From an uncultured Roseburia sp. (GTDB lineage: Bacteria; Bacillota; Clostridia; Lachnospirales; Lachnospiraceae), in contig UQAQ01000006.1 in assembly GCA_900539115.1 (NCBI GenBank), positions 1-64,000 of the forward strand: 64,000 nucleotides of DNA, written 5' to 3'. The stretch's first letter is position 1. Each line of letters opens with the position of its first letter. The notes under the pieces were generated by a model. That model was not told the origin of the DNA and ran no database searches. It worked only from the letters and a program-made list of their open reading frames with translations. Below are positions 1 through 9,212 of this stretch, in pieces. The translations under genes were made by a program, and so were the position numbers.

Positions 1-395
<395 letters not shown>

Positions 396-640
396 AAATG
401 TTTGATTCTGCCAAAATTTCGCTTGGCTAATCCGTTCAGTTAAGCACTTCATATTTGAAATAAATATGAGTTCTTTTACTGGTGTTTCTTCTATAAGAAA
501 CGTTCAATGAAAATTTCAAAAGAATCTTCAGGAATCAATCTTGTTGATTCTGAAAACTCAATATATATTTGAATTTTCAGGGTTGTTTCACTGTTCAGTT
601 ATCAAGGTTCTTTGCTGTCGCTTTTGCGTCAGCGATAAAT
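396..640 (-). other. 16S leader with boxA-like antitermination site and processing hairpins
   Basis: This is the transcribed leader between the rRNA promoters and 16S. A boxA-like element (GAACCTTGATAACTGAAC on the minus strand, 593-610) resembles the conserved Firmicutes rRNA leader sequence. A perfect 7-bp hairpin (484-490 with 495-501) lies nearer 16S and could be part of the RNase III processing stalk. No coding frame in this stretch has a ribosome binding site. Confidence 0.6.
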
Positions 641-669
641 ATTATATCAAATCGCTTTTGCTTTGTCAA
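641..669 (-). promoter_or_regulatory. rRNA promoter P2 (proximal)
   Basis: Perfect sigma-A consensus on the minus strand: -35 TTGACA (664-669), 17-nt spacer, -10 TATAAT (641-646), followed by TCGCTGACGC. It directs transcription into the 16S leader. Confidence 0.85.
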
Positions 670-727
670 GACTTTTTTAAAACTTTTTTTGTTTTGCTGT
701 TTTGTCTTTACCGCGTCAGCAAGATAT

Positions 728-756
728 ATATTATCAGACGACGGCACTTTTGTCAA
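728..756 (-). promoter_or_regulatory. rRNA promoter P1 (distal)
   Basis: -35 TTGACA (751-756) and -10 TAATAT (728-733) with a 17-nt spacer, or GATAAT at 730-735 with 15 nt. The start region repeats the GCTGACGC motif of P2, so the two promoters look like a local duplication. Confidence 0.7.
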
Positions 757-880
757 CACTTTTTTTCATTTTTTTCAAGTTTTTTTCAGCATTTGTTTTA
801 ACCCACGGAAATTCGACCTTTTTCGTGATTTTCTTGCAGTTCTCACGGATTATTCCGTCGTTATCAGATTGCTTTTCATA

Positions 881-920
881 GGAAAAGGATATCCGGCTGG
901 TGGCTTCCAGCCAGATATCC
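881..920 (-). terminator. Rho-independent terminator of the acetyltransferase gene
   Basis: Fourteen-bp stem, nearly perfect (907-920 with 887-900), followed on the minus strand by TTTTCC. It separates the acetyltransferase transcript from the rRNA promoters. Confidence 0.8.
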
Positions 921-940
921 CCTCTCTGCATTGCGTTTTA

Positions 941-1897
941 TTACAAATTCATACGGTATGTCGTTTCCGTTTCTCCAAACACAAAATCCTCAAACGGCAG
1001 ACATTTTCCTGTATCTGCAAATCCGAATTTCGTGTGGAGGCAAATAGATGCCATATTATCTTCCTCAATATACGCGCAAATGTATTCGTCACCATTTCCA
1101 GTTTGTCGAATTCGGTCGATTCCTCTTTGCAGCATGCGGCTGGCGATTCCTTTTCTTCGCTCTGTGGATTTCACACTCAGATCGCCAAGATACCAATGGT
1201 GAACATCCGTGGAACTCCGGATAAAGTTCACTCTGCCAATCAATTCATCTCCGCGAAATGCCAGAATCGTAAACCACTTTTTCGCAAAAGAGTCCGGCGG
1301 TGCAAAGTATTTTTCGAAATGCAGTGCCATCGCCCCATTCTCTCCGGGTGTATACCCACCTTTATATGCCGCAACCTTCAAGTACGTCTCATCGCCGGGT
1401 AAGTTTTTCTCGTCATAAACGGCCAGCTGCACTTTCCCGAAGGTATCTGTCTCATATATTTTCGTCGGGCGTCCCCACGCAAACCGCTCCAGACCAATCT
1501 CCCAAAATCCATACTTTTCATAAAAGCCAATGTGGTCGGTGGCAAGATACATTTTATCAAAACCGAGTTTCCCTGCCTCATATCTGGCATGGTTCATAAG
1601 CAGCTCGCCATAGTGCCATCCACGGAGGTCAGGTTCTACAAACAGCGTTGTCAGCCACGGGCTCCGCTTGGTCTCATTTTCCATCGGTTCCGCATCACAC
1701 AACTGATAGAATCCTTTTATCTCGTCTTCCTGCATGCCTCCCAGCATAATCCATGTTTCCGGCAGTCCATTTTCTTTTTGCAGACATTGATTCAATGTAT
1801 CCTCAAATGCGCCGTATACATCACTCCATTTTTCCTCACAATACGCTTTTGCCGTTTCCGCCCATTGCGGATTCTTTCTTATAGAAATAACTTTCAT
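941..1897 (-). CDS. GNAT-family N-acetyltransferase, probably two-domain
   Basis: Predicted to transfer an acetyl group from acetyl-CoA to an amine; the substrate is unknown. The 318-residue protein is about twice the length of a single GNAT domain. Its N-terminal half (about 1-150) contains the stretch LATDHIGFYEKYGFWEIG, typical of the GNAT C-terminal strands. Its C-terminal half (about 160-318) has an RRKGIASRMLQRGI segment that fits the acetyl-CoA pyrophosphate-binding loop (R/Q-x-x-G-x-G/A). The frame is open upstream to 1936, but the start at 1897 is preferred because AGGAAAG lies about 10 nt before it. It appears monocistronic with its own terminator. Family assignment is good; role is open. 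Confidence 0.85.
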   Translation of the reverse strand: MKVISIRKNPQWAETAKAYCEEKWSDVYGAFEDTLNQCLQKENGLPETWIMLGGMQEDEIKGFYQLCDAEPMENETKRSPWLTTLFVEPDLRGWHYGELLMNHARYEAGKLGFDKMYLATDHIGFYEKYGFWEIGLERFAWGRPTKIYETDTFGKVQLAVYDEKNLPGDETYLKVAAYKGGYTPGENGAMALHFEKYFAPPDSFAKKWFTILAFRGDELIGRVNFIRSSTDVHHWYLGDLSVKSTERRKGIASRMLQRGIDRIRQTGNGDEYICAYIEEDNMASICLHTKFGFADTGKCLPFEDFVFGETETTYRMNL

Positions 1898-1970
1898 CTT
1901 TACCTGCTTTCCTGCAACCGATTTATTATTGTACAAAACCTTTTTCTTTATTCAGAAAATTTCCGTATAA

Positions 1971-2002
1971 AGAAAAAAGTGTTCCTGAAACCAGAAACAC
2001 TT
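1971..2002 (-). terminator. Rho-independent terminator
   Basis: Stem 1978-1988 with 1992-2002 and a TTTTTTCT tail on the minus strand. It ends the transcript of the small gene at 2018-2110, and probably also readthrough from the S1-like gene. Confidence 0.8.
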
Positions 2003-2017
2003 GTATTTATCCTCATA

Positions 2018-2110
2018 TTATATATGCCGGCTGCATAAAGCATGATAAAGTGAATGATAGATGTAACGGATTCCAGTGTGTCGTTTTCTGCTATTGTTCA
2101 GCTTTTTCAT
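2018..2110 (-). CDS. Putative 30-residue basic small protein
   Basis: I do not recognise this protein. The peptide begins MKKLNNSRKRHTG and is rich in His, Arg, Lys and Tyr, with one Cys; I see no signal peptide or membrane segment. The case for a real gene is its complete expression layout. A consensus promoter (TTGACA, 17 nt, TATACT; 2140-2168) is followed by GGCAGGTGA just before an ATG, 30 codons, a TAA stop, and a strong terminator 16 nt later (1971-2002). It sits directly after the S1-like gene, whose stop codon overlaps the -35 box. It could instead be a small RNA that happens to contain a reading frame. Confidence 0.5.
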   Translation of the reverse strand: MKKLNNSRKRHTGIRYIYHSLYHALCSRHI

Positions 2111-2139
2111 ATCATTCACCTGCCTTTCCTATAGGAATT

Positions 2140-2168
2140 AGTATAACGTACTTTTTCCCGCGTGTCAA
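2140..2168 (-). promoter_or_regulatory. Sigma-A promoter for the small gene
   Basis: -35 TTGACA (2163-2168), 17-nt spacer, -10 TATACT (2140-2145). The -35 box overlaps the stop codon of the S1-like gene. Confidence 0.8.
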
Positions 2169-3091
2169 TCGTCCAATTGAATTCCTTTCAGCAGACCTGC
2201 CAGCGATGTCGTCGCTTCCTCATCGGTGTATTCCATTGAAGTTTCCTCCGAGTCATCGACTGCTTCTTCCACTTCCGGCGCGATGTCCTCTGCTTCTTTC
2301 ATGCTCAAGCGAATTTTTCCGTCTTCGACAGACAACACTTTCACTTTTACTTTCATGCCAAGTTTGACCACTTCTTTTGGCGACTTCAAAAACTTATTGC
2401 AGATCTGTGAAATATGCACCAGTCCGGTAAGTCCGTCTCCAAATTCGACAAAACAGCCGTAAGATTCGATACGCGTGATCGTACCCTCGGTAATAAACCC
2501 TTTCTGCAGAGCATTTAATTTCGCGGCATTTTCCTGTGCAAGGCGTTCTTTCGCCACTTCTTTTGCCGAAAGCACAAGGCGGTTTTCTTCCTCGTCTGCC
2601 GTGATCACCTGTACCTGCACCTTTTTACCGACGTAAGACTCGAGATCCTCGACATACTGTGCCGCCAGTTTGGAAGCCGGGATAAACGCACGGATTCCCT
2701 CAAGATACGTAATTACACCGGAAGGTACCACTTCTTTGATCTTCACTTCAAAGATGGTATGATTGGCAAGGGCATCCTGCAATGTTTCCCAGGCTGCCAT
2801 TTCTTTTGCCTGACGCAGGGAGGTGATTGTCTGTCCGGATTCATCTTCATATAAAACGATCACAGTCAGCGTATCTCCGATCCGAATTTCATCCATTGCG
2901 TGGAAATCCGGGTCATTGCTCCATTCTTCTTTCGGAATGATTCCGCGGGAATACGATTGCAGATCAAGCGCGATCTCGTCTTCGTCGATTGCCACAACGG
3001 TTCCTTTTATCGCCTGTCCCGGGCGGAATTTTACAAAAGAGGCATTGATTTCATCTTCAAAATCTGCCATTGTCAATTTTTCTTCATCCAT
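2165..3091 (-). CDS. S1 RNA-binding domain protein (ribosomal protein S1-like)
   Basis: A 308-residue protein with three S1/OB-fold repeats, at about 20-95, 105-175 and 195-265. The last is the most typical (GTITRIESYGCFVEF followed by GLVHISQI). The tail (270-308) is acidic. Short S1 homologues like this occur across Clostridia and probably help mRNA binding or translation rather than being the full six-domain S1. The start overlaps the end of rsmA by 8 nt, with GGAAAGG upstream, so it is co-transcribed with tatD-rsmA. In some Clostridia related proteins are fused to other enzymes; this one is not. Confidence 0.85.
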   Translation of the reverse strand: MDEEKLTMADFEDEINASFVKFRPGQAIKGTVVAIDEDEIALDLQSYSRGIIPKEEWSNDPDFHAMDEIRIGDTLTVIVLYEDESGQTITSLRQAKEMAAWETLQDALANHTIFEVKIKEVVPSGVITYLEGIRAFIPASKLAAQYVEDLESYVGKKVQVQVITADEEENRLVLSAKEVAKERLAQENAAKLNALQKGFITEGTITRIESYGCFVEFGDGLTGLVHISQICNKFLKSPKEVVKLGMKVKVKVLSVEDGKIRLSMKEAEDIAPEVEEAVDDSEETSMEYTDEEATTSLAGLLKGIQLDD

Positions 3092-3959
3092 TTTCTGTCA
3101 TCCTTTCCAATCCGTCTGCCAATCTGGCAAATTCTTCCAGTCCTAATTTTTCGCCGCGGATTCTTACATCAAATCCCGCCTGTTCAATCGCACGTGCTGC
3201 CTGCTCTTTCGTAAAAGACAGTTCGGCGCTGTTTGCAATTCCATTTTGCAGGGTTTTCCGGCGCTGGTTAAACGAAGCGCGGATCAGGCGGAACATCAAT
3301 TTTTCATTGTGCACTTCGACCGGAACTCTTGCAAGACAGTCGAGTCGTATGACCGCACTGCCGACATTTGGCCGCGGCATAAAACAGTTTGGTGGCACAA
3401 AGGCGGCGATGTATGGTTTGGCATAATATTGAACCGCGAGAGACAGCGCTCCGTAATCTTTTGTCCCCGGTTCTGCTTTCATACGGTCTGCCACTTCTTT
3501 CTGCACCATGACGGTAACATTTGCCAGAGGAACATGGCTTTCAAATAATTCCATAATGATCGGCGTGGTAATGTAATATGGCAGATTTGCCACCACTTTG
3601 ATCGGCTTTCCGTCATTGTAAGTGTCTGCGATCTGCTGAATGTCCTGTTTTAAAATATCGCCATGCAGCACTTCTACATTGTCGTAAGGCTGCAATGTTT
3701 CCTTGAGAATAGGGATCAATTTATCATCAATCTCCACCGCAAGCACCTGTCTTGCATTTTCACAGAGATACTGCGTCAATGTGCCGATCCCCGGTCCGAT
3801 TTCCAGCACAAAATCGTCCTTTGTGATCTGTGCTGCGTCGACAATTTTATCCAGCACATGCGGATCGATCAAAAAGTTTTGTCCAAATTTTTTCTTAAAT
3901 TGAAATTCATGCTTTTGAAGCACTTGTATGGTCTCTTTGGGATTGCTTAATTTTTCCAT
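3084..3959 (-). CDS. rsmA: 16S rRNA (adenine1518-N6/adenine1519-N6)-dimethyltransferase
   Basis: RsmA (KsgA) dimethylates two adjacent adenines near the 3' end of 16S rRNA, using S-adenosylmethionine, during 30S maturation. The 291-residue protein shows FGQNFLID at the N-terminus, the SAM loop EIGPGIGTLTQYL and the catalytic ANLPYYITTP motif. The frame also allows a GTG at 3965, but that GTG overlaps AGGAGG; the ATG at 3959, 5 nt after AGGAGG, is preferred. The ribosome binding site lies inside the last codons of tatD, which indicates translational coupling. The tatD-rsmA neighbourhood is common in Firmicutes. Confidence 0.97.
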   Translation of the reverse strand: MEKLSNPKETIQVLQKHEFQFKKKFGQNFLIDPHVLDKIVDAAQITKDDFVLEIGPGIGTLTQYLCENARQVLAVEIDDKLIPILKETLQPYDNVEVLHGDILKQDIQQIADTYNDGKPIKVVANLPYYITTPIIMELFESHVPLANVTVMVQKEVADRMKAEPGTKDYGALSLAVQYYAKPYIAAFVPPNCFMPRPNVGSAVIRLDCLARVPVEVHNEKLMFRLIRASFNQRRKTLQNGIANSAELSFTKEQAARAIEQAGFDVRIRGEKLGLEEFARLADGLERMTENG

Positions 3960-3961
3960 AT

Positions 3962-4744
3962 TCACCTCCTGTTTTTTTCATCCAGCCGGTATAACTTTCT
4001 GGCATTTTTTTCTGTTTCTTCGATTACTTTCTGCTCGGAAATTCCTTTGATCGCGGCAATTTCGCGTGCCACATAAATTAAGTTTGTAGAATCGTTTCGT
4101 TTGCCGCGGTTTGGTTCCGGCGAAAGGTAGGGGCAGTCCGTCTCCAACACAATACGTGAAAGCGGGATGGCTTCTACCGTCTCTTTCAATCGCCGTCCGT
4201 TTTTAAATGTGATCACACCGCCGACTCCGATATAAAATCCCATATCGACATATTCTTTTGCCATCTCTTTGGCATACGAATAGCAATGAATCACGCCGCC
4301 ACATTCTGCCGCATGGGTTTCCAATATCATATCCATCGTATCTTTCGCCGCTTCACGGCTGTGGTATACAATCGGTAAATTTACTTTTTTTGCCAGTTTG
4401 ATCTGGCGGCGGAACCATTTTTTCTGAATTTCCGGCTCCGGCTCTTTCCAGTGATAATCAAGACCGATTTCCCCGATGGCAACAACTTTTTCGTCATGGG
4501 AAGCCTGTTCCAGCCATTCCATATCGGTTTCTGTGAGGGGCGCGGTGTCCGAAGGATGCACTCCGACCGCCGCATAAGCGAACTCATAGCTGTGTGCCAG
4601 TTCCATCGCTGCTTTGCTGCTTTTCATGTCAGCGCCCACGCACACAATATTGCCAATTCCATTTTCTTCCAATGATCCAAGAAGGCTTTCGCGGTCTTCG
4701 TCAAATGCTCTGTCGTCATAATGACTATGTGTATCAAATATCAT
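3962..4744 (-). CDS. tatD: TatD-family metal-dependent deoxyribonuclease
   Basis: A TIM-barrel metallohydrolase of the TatD/YcfH type, thought to act as a 3'-5' DNA exonuclease or in other hydrolytic repair. The 260 residues carry the expected metal ligands: DTHSHYD at the N-terminus, GEIGLDYHW, YHSREA, HCYS, and ETDCPYLSPEP near the C-terminus. No strong ribosome binding site is visible before the ATG at 4744. It heads the tatD-rsmA-S1-like gene group and follows the metG terminator. Confidence 0.9.
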   Translation of the reverse strand: MIFDTHSHYDDRAFDEDRESLLGSLEENGIGNIVCVGADMKSSKAAMELAHSYEFAYAAVGVHPSDTAPLTETDMEWLEQASHDEKVVAIGEIGLDYHWKEPEPEIQKKWFRRQIKLAKKVNLPIVYHSREAAKDTMDMILETHAAECGGVIHCYSYAKEMAKEYVDMGFYIGVGGVITFKNGRRLKETVEAIPLSRIVLETDCPYLSPEPNRGKRNDSTNLIYVAREIAAIKGISEQKVIEETEKNARKLYRLDEKNRR

Positions 4745-4754
4745 ATTATTCTTA

Positions 4755-4790
4755 GAAAAGACAACAGAAGAGAATTCCTCTGTTGCCTTT
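4755..4790 (-). terminator. Probable terminator after metG
   Basis: A long hairpin (GGCAACAGAGGA pairing with TCTTCTGTTGTC) is followed by TTTTCT on the minus strand. The U tract is short, so termination may be partial and allow readthrough into tatD. Confidence 0.6.
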
Positions 4791-4814
4791 TATCTCCGTT
4801 TTCTTTGTATTCTA

Positions 4815-6773
4815 TTAGCAGATCTCGGCTCCTGCCGGCATCGGTTTTTCCGGTGTCATAAGTGCGAGATTTCCGTCGGCATCTTCTGCGCAGAGAAGCA
4901 TTCCTTCTGACAATACGCCTGCCAGTTTTGCCGGTTTGAGGTTTACAAGAACCATCACTTTTTTACCGACCATCTCTTCTGCACTGTAGTGTGCTTTGAT
5001 TCCGGATACGATCTGTTTTACTTCGCTTCCGATACGAACCTGGGAGCACAAAAGTTTTCTCGATTTCTTCACTTCCTCGCAGGCAATGATCTCACCCACC
5101 TGGAACTGCATTTTCATAAAGTCATCAAATGTGATCTCCGGTTTTGCTTCGATATCAATGACATCCTCCGGTGCCTCAGCTTTTTCTGCTTCTGCTGCCT
5201 GAGCCGCTTCTTTTTCATGAATTTTTTTCATAAATTCTTCTTCATCGATTCGCGCAAACAGAATCTCCGGCTTTTCAACTACTTTGGTATCGTTTGGATA
5301 TTCTCCTGCTTTCAAAGTCTCAAGTTCGCCCTTTGTCGCATTGATCTGAGCAAGGATCTTCTCGCTGGTTTCCGGCATAAAGGAATCCAAAAGAGTCGCT
5401 CCGACACGGATACCATCCATCAGATTGTACAAGACGGTAGCCAGACGAGGTTTCTTTTCTTCCTCTTTGGCAAGTGCCCAAGGCATCGTCTCGTCGATAT
5501 ATTTATTACAGCGTTTAAACAAGGTAAAGATTTCCGTAATGGCATCTGCCACACGAAGTTTGTCCATTTTTTCTGTCACTTTGCCCGGTGCCGCATTGAT
5601 AACAGCTTTCAGTTCATCATCGACAGGCTCGGAAACACCGGCATCTTTAACCACTCCGTCAAAATACTTATTGGACATGGAAATGGTACGATTTACAAGA
5701 TTCCCCAATGTATTGGCAAGGTCGGAATTCATGCGTTCTACCATTAATTCCCAAGTTACTACACCATCGTTTTCGAATGGCATCTCATGAAGAACGAAAT
5801 AACGTACGGCATCTACACCAAACTCGTCTACGAGATCATCGGCATACAGTACATTTCCCTTACTCTTACTCATTTTTCCGTCGCCCTGAAGCAGCCAAGG
5901 ATGTCCAAATACCTGTTTGGGCAGAGGAAGTCCGAGTGCCATAAGCATGATCGGCCAATAAATCGTATGGAAACGCAAAATATCTTTTCCGATCAGATGA
6001 AGATCTGCCGGCCAAAATTTGTCAAACATTTCATCGCTGTTTCCGTCCTGATCGTAACCAAGTCCGGTAATGTAGTTACTCAGCGCATCGACCCACACAT
6101 ATACGATGTGGCCCGGATCAAAGTCTACCGGAATGCCCCATTTGAAACTCGTTCTGGAAACACAGAGATCTTGAAGTCCCGGCAAGAGGAAATTGTTCAT
6201 CATTTCGTTTTTACGCGACTCCGGCTGGATAAATTCCGGATGTGTGTTGATATGTTCGATCAGGCGGTCCTGATATTTGCTTAATTTCAAGAAATACGCT
6301 TCTTCTTTCGCCGGCTGGCACTCGCGTCCACAGTCCGGACATTTGCCATCGACAAGCTGTGACGGCGTGAAGAACGATTCACAAGGAGTACAGTACATTC
6401 CTTCGTAATGTCCCTTGTAAATATCTCCCTGCTCATACAATTTCTTAAAGATCTTCTGAACCTGTTTTTCATGGCCTTCATCCGTCGTGCGGATAAAGCG
6501 GTCGTAAGAGGTGTTCATCAGATCCCAGATACGTTTGATCTCAGAAGAAACATTGTCAACAAATTCTTTTGGCGTAATGCCTGCTTCTTCTGCCTTCAAT
6601 TCTATTTTCTGGCCATGTTCGTCCGTCCCGGTCTGGAACCGCACATCATAACCTTGATTTCTTTTATATCGCACGATTGCATCGGCGAGTACAACTTCAT
6701 ACGTATTTCCAATATGAGGTTTTCCCGATGTGTAAGCAATGGCGGTTGTCAAATAATATGGTTTCTTTGCCAT
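4815..6773 (-). CDS. metG: Methionyl-tRNA synthetase
   Basis: Charges tRNA-Met with methionine in the cytoplasm. The 652-residue protein has the class I signature HIGN near residue 21, a zinc-binding knuckle (CTPCESFF then CPDCGREC), the KMSKSKGN loop, an anticodon-binding helical region, and a C-terminal tRNA-binding (Trbp111-like) domain from about 545 that supports dimerisation. AAGGAGG precedes the ATG. The 53-nt gap to nfo is too short for a T-box leader, so regulation by tRNA-Met is not supported here. Confidence 0.98.
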   Translation of the reverse strand: MAKKPYYLTTAIAYTSGKPHIGNTYEVVLADAIVRYKRNQGYDVRFQTGTDEHGQKIELKAEEAGITPKEFVDNVSSEIKRIWDLMNTSYDRFIRTTDEGHEKQVQKIFKKLYEQGDIYKGHYEGMYCTPCESFFTPSQLVDGKCPDCGRECQPAKEEAYFLKLSKYQDRLIEHINTHPEFIQPESRKNEMMNNFLLPGLQDLCVSRTSFKWGIPVDFDPGHIVYVWVDALSNYITGLGYDQDGNSDEMFDKFWPADLHLIGKDILRFHTIYWPIMLMALGLPLPKQVFGHPWLLQGDGKMSKSKGNVLYADDLVDEFGVDAVRYFVLHEMPFENDGVVTWELMVERMNSDLANTLGNLVNRTISMSNKYFDGVVKDAGVSEPVDDELKAVINAAPGKVTEKMDKLRVADAITEIFTLFKRCNKYIDETMPWALAKEEEKKPRLATVLYNLMDGIRVGATLLDSFMPETSEKILAQINATKGELETLKAGEYPNDTKVVEKPEILFARIDEEEFMKKIHEKEAAQAAEAEKAEAPEDVIDIEAKPEITFDDFMKMQFQVGEIIACEEVKKSRKLLCSQVRIGSEVKQIVSGIKAHYSAEEMVGKKVMVLVNLKPAKLAGVLSEGMLLCAEDADGNLALMTPEKPMPAGAEIC

Positions 6774-6826
6774 TTGTAAGAGCCTCCTTCAATTTTAACT
6801 TCCTATCTTTCTATTTTAGTGGGAAA

Positions 6827-7711
6827 TCATGAAATTGTCAACGGTTTCATCATTCCACTCTGCAACATCTCAATTTCTTCTTTGTATGGCGGAATCGGAT
6901 TTTTCGGATCATCTTCCGGTTTGATCCATGGCGTTTCCAGTATTTTCGGCACATTGGCAAATCTCTCGTCCGAGACAAAACGGTACAGAGTATCAAATCC
7001 GATCGTGCCAAGTCCCACATTTTCATGACGGTCTTTGTGCGCTCCGAGCGGATTTTTGCTGTCATTAATATGAAATACCGCAATCTGGTCCAGCCCAAGA
7101 ACTCTGTCAAATTCTTCCAGCACCTCTTCGTAATGATTGACGATGTCATATCCTGCATCATTTACATGGCAGGTATCAAAGCACACGCGTAGATTTTCCG
7201 GATACCGCACGCCGTCATAAATCGCTTTAAGTTCTTCGAAAGAACGACCAATCTCACTTCCTTTTCCTGCCATTGTCTCCAAGGCAATCTTCACTTTCAT
7301 ATCCGGTTTCATTACCATATCCAGTCCTTTGATGATCTGCGCGATACCGGCTTCTTCGCCCGCACCTACATGGGAACCCGGATGGAGAACAAGTGTCTCG
7401 GATCCCATCGCTTCGGTTCTCTCTAATTCTACCGCGAGAAAATCCGTCGCGATCTGAAATGTCTCCGGTTTTACGGTATTTGCCAGATTGATAATATAGG
7501 GTGCGTGTACGACAAATGTCTCGATTCCGTTTTCCTTCATCAGTTCTCTGGCTGCCGGAATATTTAATTCCTCGATTTTCTTTCTTCTTGTATTTTGAGG
7601 GGCTCCGGTGTACAGCATAAAGGTATTTGCGCCATAAGAAAGGGCTGTCTTCACGGAACCAAGCATCATATCTTTTCCACTCATTCCCACATGGGATCCT
7701 AATAAATACAT
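6827..7711 (-). CDS. nfo: Deoxyribonuclease IV (AP endonuclease)
   Basis: Endonuclease IV cuts at abasic sites and removes 3' blocks during base excision repair. The 294-residue TIM barrel shows the family's zinc ligands in context: VLHPGSHVGAG, LETMAGKGSEIG, CFDTCHVNDAGYD and HINDSKNPLG followed by DRHENVGLG. The frame extends to 7738, but AGGAGG sits 5 nt before the ATG at 7711, so the shorter form is chosen. It lies 30 nt after the aminopeptidase gene and is probably in the same transcript. Confidence 0.96.
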   Translation of the reverse strand: MYLLGSHVGMSGKDMMLGSVKTALSYGANTFMLYTGAPQNTRRKKIEELNIPAARELMKENGIETFVVHAPYIINLANTVKPETFQIATDFLAVELERTEAMGSETLVLHPGSHVGAGEEAGIAQIIKGLDMVMKPDMKVKIALETMAGKGSEIGRSFEELKAIYDGVRYPENLRVCFDTCHVNDAGYDIVNHYEEVLEEFDRVLGLDQIAVFHINDSKNPLGAHKDRHENVGLGTIGFDTLYRFVSDERFANVPKILETPWIKPEDDPKNPIPPYKEEIEMLQSGMMKPLTIS

Positions 7712-7741
7712 ATTTTCCTCCTGAATCGTTGCTTTCAAAAT

Positions 7742-9067
7742 TTATTGTTCAAAAAACGCAGTGACAAATTCTTCCAGATAGTACTGGTCTGCTGCCGCCA
7801 TCAGTTCGCGGGCAGAATGCATCGCAAGGATCGGCACTCCCATGTCTACCATTTTCATCGGCAGATATTTGGAAGCGATCGATCCCAGTGTGCCTCCCTG
7901 GGAAACGTCCGAACGGCTGGCAAATTTCTGATACGGAATGCCTTCATTTTCAAAAATCATCATTGCGGTCGCCACCGCTTCACTGTCTGTTACATAATTC
8001 TGTGCACTGGAACGTTTGATCACGACGCCTTTTCCCAGCGGATTCGGATTGGTCGGATCGGATTTTTCCGGTTTATTCGGATGAAACCCGTGTGCGACAT
8101 CAAGTGACAATGCAAATCCTCCAAAAATCGCCGTCTCTGCCTTTTCTTCGTCCACTCCGAGACAGCGGTATATTTTCTTTAACAAGCGGTACAAAAATTC
8201 GCTGTCTGCCCCCTGTTTTGTGCGGCTTCCAATCTCTTCGTTGTCAAACAAGGCGATGACATTGATCCCCTTTTCCCGGTTCTGATTTAAAAGCCCCTGC
8301 AGGCAGGCTTCGACTGAAGTAATGTTGTCCAGCCGCGGGGCAGAGATCATATCTTCCTGAATGCCCAATACATCTCCGGCATCACAATTGTACAAATATA
8401 ATTCATAATCCAATATCTCGCTTGCGGATACTTTCAGTTCTCTCGCAAGCAGGGAAAGAAAGAACTCTTTTTCCACTTCGGTTCCATCGACAAAAGCCAG
8501 CGGCTCAAGGTCATTCTGACGGTTTAATTCCACACCTTTATTGACTTCGCGGTTCAGATGAATGGCAAGATTCGGAATCGTAAAAAGCGGACGTTTCATA
8601 TCCACAATACGCACTTCCGGCTCAAATACGTTGTCGGATTTGATAACTACTTTTCCTGCCACGGAAAGGGCACGGTCCATCCATGTATTTAAAATAGCAC
8701 CACCGTACACCTCGACATTTAACTTGCCATATCCTTTGCTGTCCACTTCCGGATTGCTTTTGATATAAAGGCAGGGATGGTCCGTGTGCGCCGCAGCCAG
8801 GCGAAGCATCTGGTCTGTCTCCGCCGCCTCTTCTGCCAAAAATTGGCTGCCGATAGAAAATGCAAACAAACTGGAATCCGACTGTGTGACAAGATAGGTC
8901 TTGCCGGGCTCCAGATCCCAATGCGGTTTCTGCATGGAAAGCACGCAGGCGCCCTCTTCTTCCAATGTTCTTTTTGCTGCTTTTACTGTCGTAAAACTGC
9001 ATGTCGATACGCCGATCCGATTCAATAAACGGTCTGCGGTTTCCTGAACTTTTATATTCATATCCAT
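7742..9067 (-). CDS. M18-family aminopeptidase
   Basis: A dinuclear-zinc aminopeptidase of the M18 family (aspartyl aminopeptidase/ApeB type), acting in the cytosol in peptide turnover. The 441 residues contain the metal and catalytic motifs AAHTDHP, DNEEIGS and a C-terminal AMHSARELM. An ATG at 9061 is six bases further in; GGGAAAGG fits either start, so the N-terminus is uncertain by two residues. It is followed closely by nfo. Confidence 0.93.
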   Translation of the reverse strand: MDMNIKVQETADRLLNRIGVSTCSFTTVKAAKRTLEEEGACVLSMQKPHWDLEPGKTYLVTQSDSSLFAFSIGSQFLAEEAAETDQMLRLAAAHTDHPCLYIKSNPEVDSKGYGKLNVEVYGGAILNTWMDRALSVAGKVVIKSDNVFEPEVRIVDMKRPLFTIPNLAIHLNREVNKGVELNRQNDLEPLAFVDGTEVEKEFFLSLLARELKVSASEILDYELYLYNCDAGDVLGIQEDMISAPRLDNITSVEACLQGLLNQNREKGINVIALFDNEEIGSRTKQGADSEFLYRLLKKIYRCLGVDEEKAETAIFGGFALSLDVAHGFHPNKPEKSDPTNPNPLGKGVVIKRSSAQNYVTDSEAVATAMMIFENEGIPYQKFASRSDVSQGGTLGSIASKYLPMKMVDMGVPILAMHSARELMAAADQYYLEEFVTAFFEQ

Positions 9068-9158
9068 TTTCCTTTCCCACTTTGTATAATTTCTTTTCTT
9101 CCGGTTATACTCTTACTATAACCAAAGATAAAGTTAAAATACTTATCCTCCCCCCTTT

Positions 9159-9207
9159 TCAAAAAGGAGCCTCTTTCCTACCGATTGCGCAGGAGAGATG
9201 CTCCTTT
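9159..9207 (-). terminator. Rho-independent terminator of the NSS transporter gene
   Basis: AAAGGAGC (9200-9207) pairs with GCTCCTTT (9163-9170), followed by a T-rich tail on the minus strand. Confidence 0.8.
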
Positions 9208-9212
9208 CGTTA

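Noticed and set aside
569..1402. A 277-codon plus-strand frame near the rRNA promoters
   Set aside because: It is antisense to the 16S leader, rRNA promoters and acetyltransferase gene, has no ribosome binding site, and resembles no protein family.
6774..6826. T-box leader for metG
   Set aside because: The gap to the upstream gene is only 53 nt and has no T-box sequence or antiterminator.
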